Source of the DNA: Planctomycetaceae bacterium
GTDB lineage: Bacteria; Planctomycetota; Planctomycetia; Planctomycetales; Planctomycetaceae
Direction: 5' to 3'
Assembly (NCBI GenBank): GCA_020426505.1
Contig: JAGQPX010000067.1
Span: 1 to 64,000, forward strand
DNA: 64,000 bases
A program made the position numbers and the translations under genes. Below, one piece after another: positions 25,364-34,748 of the stretch (position 1 is the stretch's first letter; the number at the start of each line of letters is the position of its first letter). A model generated the notes under the pieces. It ran no database searches and was not told the DNA's origin. It saw nothing but the letters and a program-made list of their open reading frames with translations.

Positions 25364-27717
25364 GGCAGACCTCGCAGTCGTCGGACTCCCCACTCAGCGG
25401 CGAGGCAGACGAGCACCAGCGCGAACATCCATGATCGATGCCACAGCGGAGTCGTCAAGGTCTCTGTCACGATCGCGTGTCGGGTGGGCAGGGTCGTGAC
25501 GAACGACTCCAAGTCGTCGGGGGCAACGACCTCGCCGCCGGTTGCCTCGGCCAAGTTCTGCATCCTCTTGCGATCGACGTCGATGTGGCGGAACTCATCG
25601 GCAGCCGGGTTACTCGTCCAACCGATCGTGGTCATGAGCGGCTTGGTCCCTTTCGGGTCGGTCAGTTCGACCGTCGCCCGATAGGCTCCCGGCAGACGGG
25701 GTGCGAATGCCGATTGAAACAGACCAGCTTCTTCCACAGAAGGCCGGGGCACCAATTCGATCTGCTCGCCGTCGGGTTGTGTGACGGTGACCCGTAAGTC
25801 GGCATTGTCCTCGGCCTCAAACTCCGCACTGCGGACACGGATCGACAGAGGGATACTCTGATTGTCTTGAGTATTCGCGTCGGCCCGTTCGATCTGGGCG
25901 CTCAATCGTTGCGGAAGATCAGAAACGAGCCAGCGGATGCTTTGCCGCCATGTTTGAGCGAGATCATCCTTCGCTCCCGCCTCGCGGCGGAGGCTCCATC
26001 GCCACAGGTCTCCCGCGAGCATCGCCAATGACCGACCGGCTCCGTATCGTTGCGCGACGACAGCAGGGAGTGCATCGCCGCGTGTGCTCTCGAAAGTCGC
26101 CATCACACGTGCCCCCGGCTTGACCGACTCGACGCGGGTGACGGTCGTGAACTCGGGCATCTCCGCCAGCCGCATTTGTTCGTCTGCTTCGTTGCGACGC
26201 AATCGCATCCAGGGTTGCAACCAGCCGTCTCGGCTCAGCGACAGGCGATAAGCGTCGTCGGGTGGCACCCGCACGCGGCGGTCGAGATACACGGGCAGGA
26301 CATCAGCCACCGGAGTCTGTGCGTACTCACCGTGCTGAAACGTGTCGATGCCGCCCAGCATCATCAGTCCGCCTCCCCGCTCGGAGACGAACCGTTCGAG
26401 CAGCGATAATTGATCATGGGTGAAGAAGGCCGCTTCGACATCGTCCAGAATGAGCGCGTCATAGGCATAGAGTTGCTCTTTCGTTTTGGGGAACCCGTCC
26501 CGTACTTCGACCTCGTCTTTGGTCACCAGCCGGATCAGCACCGCCTCGTCATAGGACTCCGTCTCCTCGTCCCCCTCTTTGGCGAAGCCACGAAACAGCG
26601 GGTTGCTCGACTCATCGTCGCGACCACGGAAGTCGAACTTGGCTTCCTTTTTCGCAATCCGGATGAGGCTGACGAGTTCGACCTGTGGATCAGCCTTGAG
26701 GGCTCGGTTCAGGAAACGGTACTCCCAGTTGGGCCGTCCGCCGACGTACAGCACGCGATACGGTCGTCCTTCCCGGTTGACGGCGACGATGCGGGAGTTG
26801 TTGTCGAGAGTCGCCTCGGCCGTCGTCGGCTCAGACGATTCTGCATCCGTGGACTCATCCGCACGAGTCACTTGTACGGTGTAGAAGGTCAGCCCCGGTT
26901 TCGTTGGGAGTGTCTCGAATTGAACCGACAGTGGCTCCGAGTCCGCGATCGGTAGTCGTTGCTCCTCGACGACCGTGCCCGCCTCATCCACTAGCTCGAC
27001 GATGACATCCTCGCCGACGATTCCGGTCGCTGTCACCTCGATCTGAATGGTGACGGGGGAGTCCTCGAACACGGTTTCGCTCACAGCGACTTTGGTCACC
27101 GACAGGTCAGGCGGCAGTTCGCTGACAGGGGGTAGCACAGGATAGATCGGCGGGAGCGACTCGACATCATACGTGTCCCGCATGACATCGGTCGAGTTGC
27201 CATCGGTGAACATCAGCACCCCCGCGAGAGGCTGTCCTTCGTAACGGTCTCCCAGAGTGGCGAGCACTGTCTCGATGGAGCTGGATGTGCCGTCGAACTG
27301 GATTCCGCTGAAGTCAGTCACGTTCGCGAGTCGCGAGTCGAACGTGTATCTCCTCACGTCAAAGTCCTGAGCCAGCCGAACTTGCCAGCGGGACTCCGCG
27401 TCGCTGAGCGCAGCGGTCAGCACTTTGCCCCGATGAATATCGGGAGACGAATTGATCGTCAGGCTGGCACTGTTGTCTGCGAGCAGCACGAACAGATTCT
27501 CTCCCGGTTTGGCCCTCGTGTGACTCCAGAGCGGGTCAATCAGACAGGCGGCGAGCAGAGCGAACGCGATGAGCTTGGGCAGGTAGGCCCACAGCCGTGT
27601 CCGCAAGCCATCTGAGATGTGTCGATAGGCGATTGTGAGCAGGACTGTCGCGGCGACCAACATCAGCGCACAGGGGGCCAGCCAGCTGCGATCCTCAACA
27701 ACGAGAGATGCGATCAC
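25360..27717 (-). CDS. Membrane protein with VWA and amidotransferase-like domains
   Basis: 785 residues. Two or more N-terminal membrane segments (about 12-30 and 45-63) and one at the C-terminus (about 762-780) frame a large soluble part. This contains a VWA domain with MIDAS motif Asp-Asn-Ser-Ala-Ser (near 82), a beta-sandwich, a class I amidotransferase-like fold without its nucleophile (LMMLGGIDTFQHGEYAQTPVADVLPV, about 450-475) and a further beta domain. Proteins of this kind go with MoxR ATPases in planctomycete envelope clusters. It overlaps both neighbours by 4 nt, so the three genes are tightly coupled. A larger relative is at 45129. Confidence 0.8.
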   Translation of the reverse strand: MIASLVVEDRSWLAPCALMLVAATVLLTIAYRHISDGLRTRLWAYLPKLIAFALLAACLIDPLWSHTRAKPGENLFVLLADNSASLTINSSPDIHRGKVLTAALSDAESRWQVRLAQDFDVRRYTFDSRLANVTDFSGIQFDGTSSSIETVLATLGDRYEGQPLAGVLMFTDGNSTDVMRDTYDVESLPPIYPVLPPVSELPPDLSVTKVAVSETVFEDSPVTIQIEVTATGIVGEDVIVELVDEAGTVVEEQRLPIADSEPLSVQFETLPTKPGLTFYTVQVTRADESTDAESSEPTTAEATLDNNSRIVAVNREGRPYRVLYVGGRPNWEYRFLNRALKADPQVELVSLIRIAKKEAKFDFRGRDDESSNPLFRGFAKEGDEETESYDEAVLIRLVTKDEVEVRDGFPKTKEQLYAYDALILDDVEAAFFTHDQLSLLERFVSERGGGLMMLGGIDTFQHGEYAQTPVADVLPVYLDRRVRVPPDDAYRLSLSRDGWLQPWMRLRRNEADEQMRLAEMPEFTTVTRVESVKPGARVMATFESTRGDALPAVVAQRYGAGRSLAMLAGDLWRWSLRREAGAKDDLAQTWRQSIRWLVSDLPQRLSAQIERADANTQDNQSIPLSIRVRSAEFEAEDNADLRVTVTQPDGEQIELVPRPSVEEAGLFQSAFAPRLPGAYRATVELTDPKGTKPLMTTIGWTSNPAADEFRHIDVDRKRMQNLAEATGGEVVAPDDLESFVTTLPTRHAIVTETLTTPLWHRSWMFALVLVCLAAEWGVRRLRGLP

Positions 27718-30700
27718 CGCCCACTCCCCAGTCGTTCGTAGTAGCGTTCCACCAGATCGGTGTAGCGGTCCGGGACCGGATCACAGTCAATTGGCACAAC
27801 GTCGTCCGAAGGCGCGCGGCGTGCGATCTCTTCGGCCAGTTGCTGTTGAAGTTCGAGCATCGGGCCATAGATGCTGGTCTTCACGAGGTCCCAGTTGGGC
27901 AACTTGGAATCCCGCTTGAGATCGATCCGCATCTGTCTCGCCCGGTCGCGAATCTGTGCGATGTTTGAGCGAAGCTCGGGGTCATCAACCATCTCCTCGA
28001 CATCCCGCATGCGGTCCGACCATTTGATGAAATCGGTGCCGGTCAAGGGATGATGCGGGCCGCCCGATGCTGGTCCTCCTCCCGGTTGACCGCCGGCAGC
28101 TTGCTCCAGAAAGCTCGACAACTCCCGTGGCGTTGATGAGCGTGAAGGCGTTTCGCTCGATAGTCCTTTTGATGAGGAACTGTTCGAGTCCGATGGCTCA
28201 GTAGCGGCTTGAGCTGAGCCGGATTGATTCTCCTCACTCGATTGATTCGACGACTGAGCCGATGATTGTTCAGTGTCAGTTGAAGACTGTGCCTCGCCTG
28301 ACTCGCTCGAAGTATCCTCCTTCGGCGTCGCATCGGCCAGTTCGTCGCGGATCGACTCGGCCAGTTCTTCGAGTTCTCCCTGAGCACGCCGGAGGGCTCC
28401 GACCTCATTACCGAGCACACTCGATGCGGCCTTCTCAACGCCGGCCTGAAGTTTCTCGATTCCCATCCGCGCTTGCGCCTCCGCACGCACAGCTTCACGA
28501 TCGAGGCCATGCCTGAGGAACTGAGCTGTCATCTCCAGTGCCTCGTCAGGTCGATCGACACGCGTTTTACGGATGGCATCGTACAGCGTCTTGGAGAGCA
28601 GCGGCTCGCTGAGTTCGGACTCCTCGACCACCTGTTTGATTTGCTCGAGCAATCGGGCCAACTCTTCCCGTTGTTCGTCGACTCGCTCCTGGAGGTCATC
28701 TGCGCCATCATCCTTGAGTTGCCGAGGTCCTTCCTGATCGCTCGGCTTCTCGCCTGCCAGGTCTTGGCGGAGTTGCTCCTGTTGGTCGGCCATTTGTTGA
28801 ACATCGTCGCGCAGCTCGCGCATAGCATCTGCGAATTGGCCGGCGGTCTGCTCTCGAAGCTCTTCCTTCATCTCTTCGAGTTCTCGCTCGGCGCGTGTGC
28901 CTGAGGAGAGTGCGCGGGACAATTGTCCCTGTTCGAGTGCCTCGGAAGTGCGGCGCAGATTTTCGCGGACGTCCATCGCCTGCTGACGGGCCTCCGCCAT
29001 CTGCTGACGATTCTGCTCCCTGTTCATGCGTTGTTCGAGTTCGTCCAGATCTCGCATCAACTCCTGCTGCTCTTCGCGGAGCCGTTTGAGCTGACGTTCG
29101 ATCTCTTCCTTCTCCTCATCGGTCTCCGCCTCCCGCAGGGCGTTTTCGAGTTCCTGAATCTTATCGTTGATACCGCTCTGCCGCCGTGCGAGTTCACGCA
29201 GCCGGTTGAGGACCTGAAGCTGTTCACGATCTGCAGCGGGTTGCTCCTGACTTTCATTCTCGTAACGATTGCGGTCGTTCTTCAGTTCCAACTGTTGCAA
29301 CTGCTCGTTGAGTTGTTGTCGACTGGATTGAGAGGACGACTGGCTGCCCGATTGCGAGCGTGACACGACATGCTCTCGTGCCTGCAACTTGAGCAGCGCG
29401 CGATATGCGTCGTATGCGGAGGTTCGAGCGCCTGGCAATAGCTCAGTGGAGTCCGTCTCGACGGCAGAGGAGAGCGATTCGGCTGCAGAGGTCATGTGCT
29501 CGATCGCCTCGCCTGCGTGCTGTTGCGAGAGCGCGTCTTCAAGTGTGGCCATCAGTTCGCGAGCAATCCCGAGCGCCTGACGCTGCGAGTCATCAATCAT
29601 CTGCACATCATCTGCAAACTCAGCCGTGGTTTTTTCGCCCCGTTCGCGACGGATGACGGTCCAAATAGCATTGACGATATCTCGCTGAAGTTCGAGCAGC
29701 TTGTCAGCTGGCGTATTGCCGGGAGGAGGGCCTCCCTGACTCGGAGGCGACTGCCCTTCGCGATACTCCTCGTCGAAGTGTCGAATCTCTGCGAAGTACA
29801 AGTCGCTGAACGTGCGTCGGGTGTGGCCGTCCGGGCCGATGTCGTCGGCGTAGAAGTAGTACGACACCAGATCGTTCGGCTGTGCCTCAACTTCCTCCAT
29901 CGCCATCTGATGGGCGAGCGACACGATGGCGTTCGCATCCGCGTGGTCTCCCAGCTTCAACGGCTTCTCTTCCTGTCCGGGGAGTTGATAGATCAGACCG
30001 ACTTCCTGCAAACCGAAATCATCATGCGCGTCCGCCTCGATCGACATCTCCTCCAGCGGAGACACTTTGACGTCCCGTCCGGGAAACGTGATGGCCAGCT
30101 CGGGCGGTTGGTTTGGGATGACGTCAATCACAAATTCGGGGGAATCCTTGTTCTCACGTCCTACCTCATCAACGAGATCGAGCATAAATGTCTGCTTCTC
30201 TTGTGGAGAGAGTGTCACCGTCCAGATGACGCAGTCGGAGGCATCATTGAGTGGCGTGAGTTCGAACTCTCGTTGCCCCTCCCCGGTCAAAGCCGCGTAA
30301 GCGACCGGCTTGTTGAAAAGGAATTGCAAGGTCACCTGCGAGCCTTCGATGACGCTCAAACGTCGGACATCCTCGATTGTCACATCGTCCAGACCGGTGT
30401 ACTCCGGATGAACGACGGTCGCGTCTGCCTGGAGCAGCTGCGGATATTCGAAGACCGTCACTTGGTACGCATCCGAATCGATCCCGTCGAATGTGATGTG
30501 GTATGAGAGGTCGGTTTCGATCGCCGCGAGACGACAGCCGAATAACGGGTCGTCAAGACTCCGGGACAGTGCTTGAGTGAGAGTCTTTCCGGAGGCGTCG
30601 GTCGCCTGCAGGATGACTTCATCCGGGGTGCGTCCGTCGAAACGGGCCATCACCACCAGATCGCTGCCTCGCTCGATCTCGACATCGCCTGGGTCGATGC

Positions 30701-31274
30701 TCAAGCCGTACTCATCGCCGGGGTCTGCTGTATTGTTGGAATCCGCGACTGGCTTCGCGAGTTTCGAACGCGCGTGCCCCGTTTGAACAGCACCGGCGAA
30801 CATGATGGCGAACATCAACAGACACGCGACATGTTGGAGACGGGCCCGATTCAGTCTGGACGACGGCACCACCGCGAGCCAATCGTGACGATGACTGTGC
30901 AGAAGCGTCTCTGTGATGACCTCGTGTTGCAGAAAACTGAACCCACCGGGCCCCTCTTCCGGTCGCTGATCGATGGCGGTGACGAGTCGCGAGTCCAGAT
31001 CTGGCCAGCGATGTTCAATGGCGATCGCCGCTTCATGCAGGGATCGCTGACGACGGCGTGACGTTCGCCAACCGATGAACAGTAGCACGACCGCGATCGA
31101 GAGAATGACCGGGGTGGGAATGAGTGATGTTTCCCCCCAGTGGTTCACGGCGGCGAGCGACAACCCGAGTGTGGCCCCGATGAGCCATATCGCCGAGCGC
31201 GTGTTGAGCGACTGCAACCGCTCCATGCGGTCTGCAACTTCGCTGACTCGGCGTGCCAGCCGATATTCCGCCAT
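27714..31274 (-). CDS. Very long coiled-coil membrane protein, DUF4175-like
   Basis: 1186 residues. Two N-terminal membrane segments (about 26-72) and one near 150 precede a beta-rich region (about 185-500). Then comes a very long Glu/Gln/Arg-rich coiled coil (about 600-1000), a Ser/Gln/Glu low-complexity linker (about 985-1060), and a C-terminal helical part. The layout matches DUF4175-type proteins found with MoxR/VWA genes. The ATG has a GGGAGG site 8 nt upstream and is the first gene of a three-gene operon. I infer a scaffold role at the inner membrane; function is unknown. Confidence 0.75.
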   Translation of the reverse strand: MAEYRLARRVSEVADRMERLQSLNTRSAIWLIGATLGLSLAAVNHWGETSLIPTPVILSIAVVLLFIGWRTSRRRQRSLHEAAIAIEHRWPDLDSRLVTAIDQRPEEGPGGFSFLQHEVITETLLHSHRHDWLAVVPSSRLNRARLQHVACLLMFAIMFAGAVQTGHARSKLAKPVADSNNTADPGDEYGLSIDPGDVEIERGSDLVVMARFDGRTPDEVILQATDASGKTLTQALSRSLDDPLFGCRLAAIETDLSYHITFDGIDSDAYQVTVFEYPQLLQADATVVHPEYTGLDDVTIEDVRRLSVIEGSQVTLQFLFNKPVAYAALTGEGQREFELTPLNDASDCVIWTVTLSPQEKQTFMLDLVDEVGRENKDSPEFVIDVIPNQPPELAITFPGRDVKVSPLEEMSIEADAHDDFGLQEVGLIYQLPGQEEKPLKLGDHADANAIVSLAHQMAMEEVEAQPNDLVSYYFYADDIGPDGHTRRTFSDLYFAEIRHFDEEYREGQSPPSQGGPPPGNTPADKLLELQRDIVNAIWTVIRRERGEKTTAEFADDVQMIDDSQRQALGIARELMATLEDALSQQHAGEAIEHMTSAAESLSSAVETDSTELLPGARTSAYDAYRALLKLQAREHVVSRSQSGSQSSSQSSRQQLNEQLQQLELKNDRNRYENESQEQPAADREQLQVLNRLRELARRQSGINDKIQELENALREAETDEEKEEIERQLKRLREEQQELMRDLDELEQRMNREQNRQQMAEARQQAMDVRENLRRTSEALEQGQLSRALSSGTRAERELEEMKEELREQTAGQFADAMRELRDDVQQMADQQEQLRQDLAGEKPSDQEGPRQLKDDGADDLQERVDEQREELARLLEQIKQVVEESELSEPLLSKTLYDAIRKTRVDRPDEALEMTAQFLRHGLDREAVRAEAQARMGIEKLQAGVEKAASSVLGNEVGALRRAQGELEELAESIRDELADATPKEDTSSESGEAQSSTDTEQSSAQSSNQSSEENQSGSAQAATEPSDSNSSSSKGLSSETPSRSSTPRELSSFLEQAAGGQPGGGPASGGPHHPLTGTDFIKWSDRMRDVEEMVDDPELRSNIAQIRDRARQMRIDLKRDSKLPNWDLVKTSIYGPMLELQQQLAEEIARRAPSDDVVPIDCDPVPDRYTDLVERYYERLGSGR

Positions 31275-31288
31275 GCACTCGCCTCCCT

Positions 31289-31480
31289 TTACTCATACTC
31301 CAGAACGAGCGGCGCTTTGCTCGGTTCGGCCCGCAGTGAGGGTGCCAACCCGGTCGGGCCATTGTACCACGCGACGATGGCGTGGACATCCCCCTCGTTC
31401 CTCACCCGTTCGTTGGAGGAGCATCCATTCGTTGGTGGATGAGTCTCCATTTCAAGATCGATTAACGACCAAGGGTACAC
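31289..31480 (-). CDS. Possible small protein upstream of the DUF4175-like operon
   Basis: A 63-codon frame ends 14 nt before the DUF4175-like gene. Its second half (HAIVAWYNGPTGLAPSLRAE, then PLVLEYE) looks protein-like, the first half less so. It could be a small gene, the tail of a lost larger gene, or chance within a leader region. No ribosome binding site stands out. Confidence 0.25.
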   Translation of the reverse strand: MYPWSLIDLEMETHPPTNGCSSNERVRNEGDVHAIVAWYNGPTGLAPSLRAEPSKAPLVLEYE

Positions 31481-31497
31481 TCGACGTCACAGCCAGT

Positions 31498-32568
31498 TCA
31501 CTGGAGATCACCTGTTGCGATGCCCGTCAGCCTCGACCATTTCTCCCGGAAGCTGGCCCTCGTGAGTATCTCGGGATTCACCACACCCAGCGGGATTCGC
31601 CCGTTCGAGAGATCCAGCATGCTTTGACAGGCGGTGTGACCGATGTCCCGGAACAGCTCGTTCGTCCAGGCGATTGAGTGCGGAGCCAGAATGACGTTCT
31701 CCAGGTCGCCGAATCGATGCGACTCCGGCACGGGCTCGGTCTCGAAACAGTCCAGTGCTGCACCGGCAATGCGGTTGCTCGTGAGGGCATCGAAGAGTGC
31801 GTCCTCATCGACGATGCCGCCGCGTGCGGTGTTGATGAGATACGCATCCGGTTTCATCAGTCGGAGTTCCTTCTCTCCGATGAGACCTCGTGTCGCGTCT
31901 GTGAGCGGGCAGTGAATGGACACGAAATCTGAGGTCGCGAGCAGTTCCTCCAGTGTGACCGAGCGGACGCCCGACCCCACAAACGCCTCGGCGGGTGCGA
32001 ACGGGTCACACGCGACGGGCGGCTGCATGCCGAATCCCGTGAGCAGTGCGACAAGCTGTCGTCCGATGCCGCCCAGACCGATGACGCCCAATGTTCGGTC
32101 TCGCAGTTCGCACCCCATGTAAGCAGTGCGATCGTTCCAGCGACCCGTCCGCACCAGTCGGTCCTTTTCGAGCATGCGATGTGTCAACGCGAGCATCCAG
32201 CCGATGGTCGCCTCCGCAACAGGCCGATCGACGGCCCCTGCCGTGATCATGACCAGGACGTCATGCTTCGAGCACGCATCGACATCGACAGCATCGTATC
32301 CGACACCGAAACGCCCAAACGCCAGGAGGTCATCACAACCGCTCAACGAGTCAGCCGTCACCGCCGGGGTCAACACGATCACGCCATGACTATCCGCCAC
32401 CTGCTCGGCAGCGATGACAGGTCGGTGCTCTGCAAACTGTGACAGTTTGATGTGCTGCTGTCCGTCAAACAGCCTCGTGCCAAGATCGGCGAACTTCGCG
32501 TTCCCCTTATCGTCAAAGAAGTCCGCCGTGAGGGCAACTCGAAACTCGGACCGCTCTGAGAGTGTCAT
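31498..32568 (-). CDS. D-isomer-specific 2-hydroxyacid dehydrogenase (phosphoglycerate dehydrogenase-like)
   Basis: 356 residues. The NAD-binding motif is GLGGIG (164-169). Catalytic residues are Arg249 (NTARGG), Glu276 or Glu278 (CFETEP) and His297 (LAPHSIAW). It reduces or oxidises a 2-oxo/2-hydroxy acid with NAD(P)H. There is no ACT domain as in SerA, so it is a catabolic type. It overlaps the aldolase gene by 4 nt and is last in the four-gene sugar-acid operon, so it may reduce the semialdehyde or 2-oxoacid released by the aldolase; that is inference. Confidence 0.85.
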   Translation of the reverse strand: MTLSERSEFRVALTADFFDDKGNAKFADLGTRLFDGQQHIKLSQFAEHRPVIAAEQVADSHGVIVLTPAVTADSLSGCDDLLAFGRFGVGYDAVDVDACSKHDVLVMITAGAVDRPVAEATIGWMLALTHRMLEKDRLVRTGRWNDRTAYMGCELRDRTLGVIGLGGIGRQLVALLTGFGMQPPVACDPFAPAEAFVGSGVRSVTLEELLATSDFVSIHCPLTDATRGLIGEKELRLMKPDAYLINTARGGIVDEDALFDALTSNRIAGAALDCFETEPVPESHRFGDLENVILAPHSIAWTNELFRDIGHTACQSMLDLSNGRIPLGVVNPEILTRASFREKWSRLTGIATGDLQ

Positions 32569-33395
32569 CTCGGTTCCTCAGTTGATGCAGGACTGTCCGC
32601 CGGATCGAGGCTCGTCGTCAGCTTGCGGTCACATCCGACGGCTTGGAGCGACTGACGGAGTGATCGCAGCAGCATCCCGGTGTCTGCACCCAGACCCAGC
32701 ATTTGAAACTCCTGATCTCGTCGGCGGACGAGATCGTCCAGACTGGTTGTCATCACCCCGCAGTGTTTGCCGGCTGTCCGCATGATGTCCTTCAACTGAA
32801 GAATCTGCTCCGCGACACCCGGGCCTTCCCATTGTCCACGGAAACCGGCGGTCGACGAGAAGTCGGCGGGACCAAAGAAAAACACCTCGACTCCCTCGAC
32901 CTCGCACATGGCGGGAACATCCGCGACCGCAGCGACCGATTCGATCAAGGGCACGACCAGCACATGCTCGTTCGCTTCCGCCGTGTGCTCAGCGAAGCAC
33001 TGGCCCCAGGCGGTGGCGCGTTCGCCGCCAATTCCACGTCGTCCCTCCGGCGGGTAGCGACAGTCGCGAACTGCCTCCTCGAGTTGGTCCCGTGTTTCGA
33101 CCCAGGGGATCACGATGCCGTCTGCACCAATGTCGAGTGCCCGCTTGGTCAACGATGTGCTTCGCTCAGCGAGTCGTACGAGGATAACCGTGTCGCTCCT
33201 TAGCCCGGCGCGGATGTGTTCATTGATCTCCTTCCAGTCGAGGTGACCATGCTCAGCATCAATGACAACCCAGTCCAAACCTAGCCCGACCGCGAGTTCC
33301 GTGATCGTGGCAGATTCGAGTGTCACCCAAAGGCCATACACGGACTCGTCGTTGGTGAGCTTGCGGCGAAACTTCTGGAGTGCCCGAGTCTTCAT
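32565..33395 (-). CDS. HpcH/HpaI family aldolase
   Basis: 276 residues from the ATG at 33395; a TTG at 33440 that overlaps the previous stop is possible but adds residues not typical of the family. Motifs of class II pyruvate aldolases are present: WVVIDAEHGHLD (catalytic His and acidic residues), GIVIPWVET, RRGIGGERATAWG, PLIES and FFGPADFS. Such enzymes split 2-keto-3-deoxy sugar acids or related acids into pyruvate (or oxaloacetate-like) plus an aldehyde. Its place between an MFS transporter and a dehydrogenase, with a secreted lactonase first, supports sugar-acid catabolism. Confidence 0.85.
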   Translation of the reverse strand: MKTRALQKFRRKLTNDESVYGLWVTLESATITELAVGLGLDWVVIDAEHGHLDWKEINEHIRAGLRSDTVILVRLAERSTSLTKRALDIGADGIVIPWVETRDQLEEAVRDCRYPPEGRRGIGGERATAWGQCFAEHTAEANEHVLVVPLIESVAAVADVPAMCEVEGVEVFFFGPADFSSTAGFRGQWEGPGVAEQILQLKDIMRTAGKHCGVMTTSLDDLVRRRDQEFQMLGLGADTGMLLRSLRQSLQAVGCDRKLTTSLDPADSPASTEEPR

Positions 33396-33436
33396 GGAGG
33401 TCGTTTCATCCTTCGAAAATCGCCATCGGTTGCTAA

Positions 33437-34732
33437 TCAATCCGAATGCGAAGTTGAGTCACCTTCCAGGGGAGTGACCGGATCGATCAACAACCAGCAA
33501 AAAGCACCGAGAGCGTACAGGGCGGCTGAGACCCAGAACGTCAGCGTCCAGTTCTCACCACTCCTCGCCAGAATCTGTGCAACGAAGATGGGGCCAAATG
33601 CTCCACCGAGATTCCCCATCATGTTCATGCTTCCCGCCAATGAGCCAGCGTACCTGCCGCCAACATCCATGCAGGCTCCCCAGGCACCGGGCATCGCCAG
33701 ATCGTTCGAGAAACTCGCCAGTCCCAAGGCCACCATCGCCAAAGTCGGGCTCTGAATCTCCGGTGAGATAACCAGCATGACCGAGGCCCCCGCCATCCCG
33801 ACGAACCCCACGATTCGCCGGGCGGCGCGCGTGACGCCGATCCGCTGCTCCAGCATTCCAAGGAACAGACTCGCCACAAAGCAACTAATGCCTCCGAAAA
33901 ACAACGGCACCCCCGCGAGCAGTGCACTGTTTTCAATCGATAAGTGTCGTTCCTCCTGTAGATACGTCGGCAACCACGTCACATAGAAGTACCAGCCGTA
34001 CGACATGCAGAAGTACTGAAGCCACAACAACAAGACGCTGGGATTGGTCACCAGCTTTCCCCAGGGAACATCACCGTGACCCGATGAGTTGTGTTCCGCG
34101 CCCTCAAGCCTTGCGAGTTCCGCCTCGTTGACGGAGGAATGGTCGGCCGGGTTGTCACGAAACCACATCCAGAAGACGGCTGTCCAAAGGATGCCGAGGG
34201 CGCCGAACAGCACGAACGCCATCTGCCATGACACCTGCGACATCACACCGACAACGAGCAGCGGCGTAAATGCTCCGCCCCAACGCGCACTGAGCCACAT
34301 GATGCCCTGGGCCAGGACACGTTCTTTGGCCGGAACCCAGATCGTGAAGATTTTGGTCAGGTTGGGAAAGCACGTCGCCTGACCCACACCAAACAGAAAG
34401 CGAAAGACGACGAGCGACGCCAATCCCCAGGCCCAGCCGGTTGCCATCGTGAAGAATGACCACATCAGCACGGCTCCCGCCAGCACGCGGCGCGGGCCGA
34501 GTTGGTCGCTCAGCCATCCGCCAGGAACCTCGAACAAGCCATAAGCGAGAATGAACGCCGAGAACACGAGGCTCATCTGCTCTTTGGTGAGCCCAAGGTC
34601 GGACTGAATCTCGGGGGCCGCCTGCGAGATGCACACGCGGTGAATGTACGTCACGATCGCCAAACTGATGGCGAATAGAATGACCGTGTACTTGGCGCGG
34701 GACGGTCTTTGTCCGGTGGAGTCGTCAGACAT
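33437..34732 (-). CDS. MFS transporter of the anion:cation symporter type
   Basis: 431 residues, twelve membrane segments. The N-terminal YIHRVCISQAAPEIQSDLGL and FEVPGGWLSDQLGPRRVL are typical of the ACS family (hexuronate, glucarate, galactonate, tartrate and similar carriers). A late stretch, NDLAMPGAWGACMDVGG, is also typical. It is the second gene of the operon, starting 16 nt after the lactonase stop, and would import the acid made or released in the periplasm. The exact substrate is not determined by the sequence. Confidence 0.85.
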   Translation of the reverse strand: MSDDSTGQRPSRAKYTVILFAISLAIVTYIHRVCISQAAPEIQSDLGLTKEQMSLVFSAFILAYGLFEVPGGWLSDQLGPRRVLAGAVLMWSFFTMATGWAWGLASLVVFRFLFGVGQATCFPNLTKIFTIWVPAKERVLAQGIMWLSARWGGAFTPLLVVGVMSQVSWQMAFVLFGALGILWTAVFWMWFRDNPADHSSVNEAELARLEGAEHNSSGHGDVPWGKLVTNPSVLLLWLQYFCMSYGWYFYVTWLPTYLQEERHLSIENSALLAGVPLFFGGISCFVASLFLGMLEQRIGVTRAARRIVGFVGMAGASVMLVISPEIQSPTLAMVALGLASFSNDLAMPGAWGACMDVGGRYAGSLAGSMNMMGNLGGAFGPIFVAQILARSGENWTLTFWVSAALYALGAFCWLLIDPVTPLEGDSTSHSD

Positions 34733-34748
34733 GCGGATCGCCGCCTGT

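Noticed and set aside
29496-30506. Plus-strand open frame (336 codons) inside the DUF4175-like gene
   Set aside because: Antisense shadow of the coiled-coil gene, no start signal, no domain.
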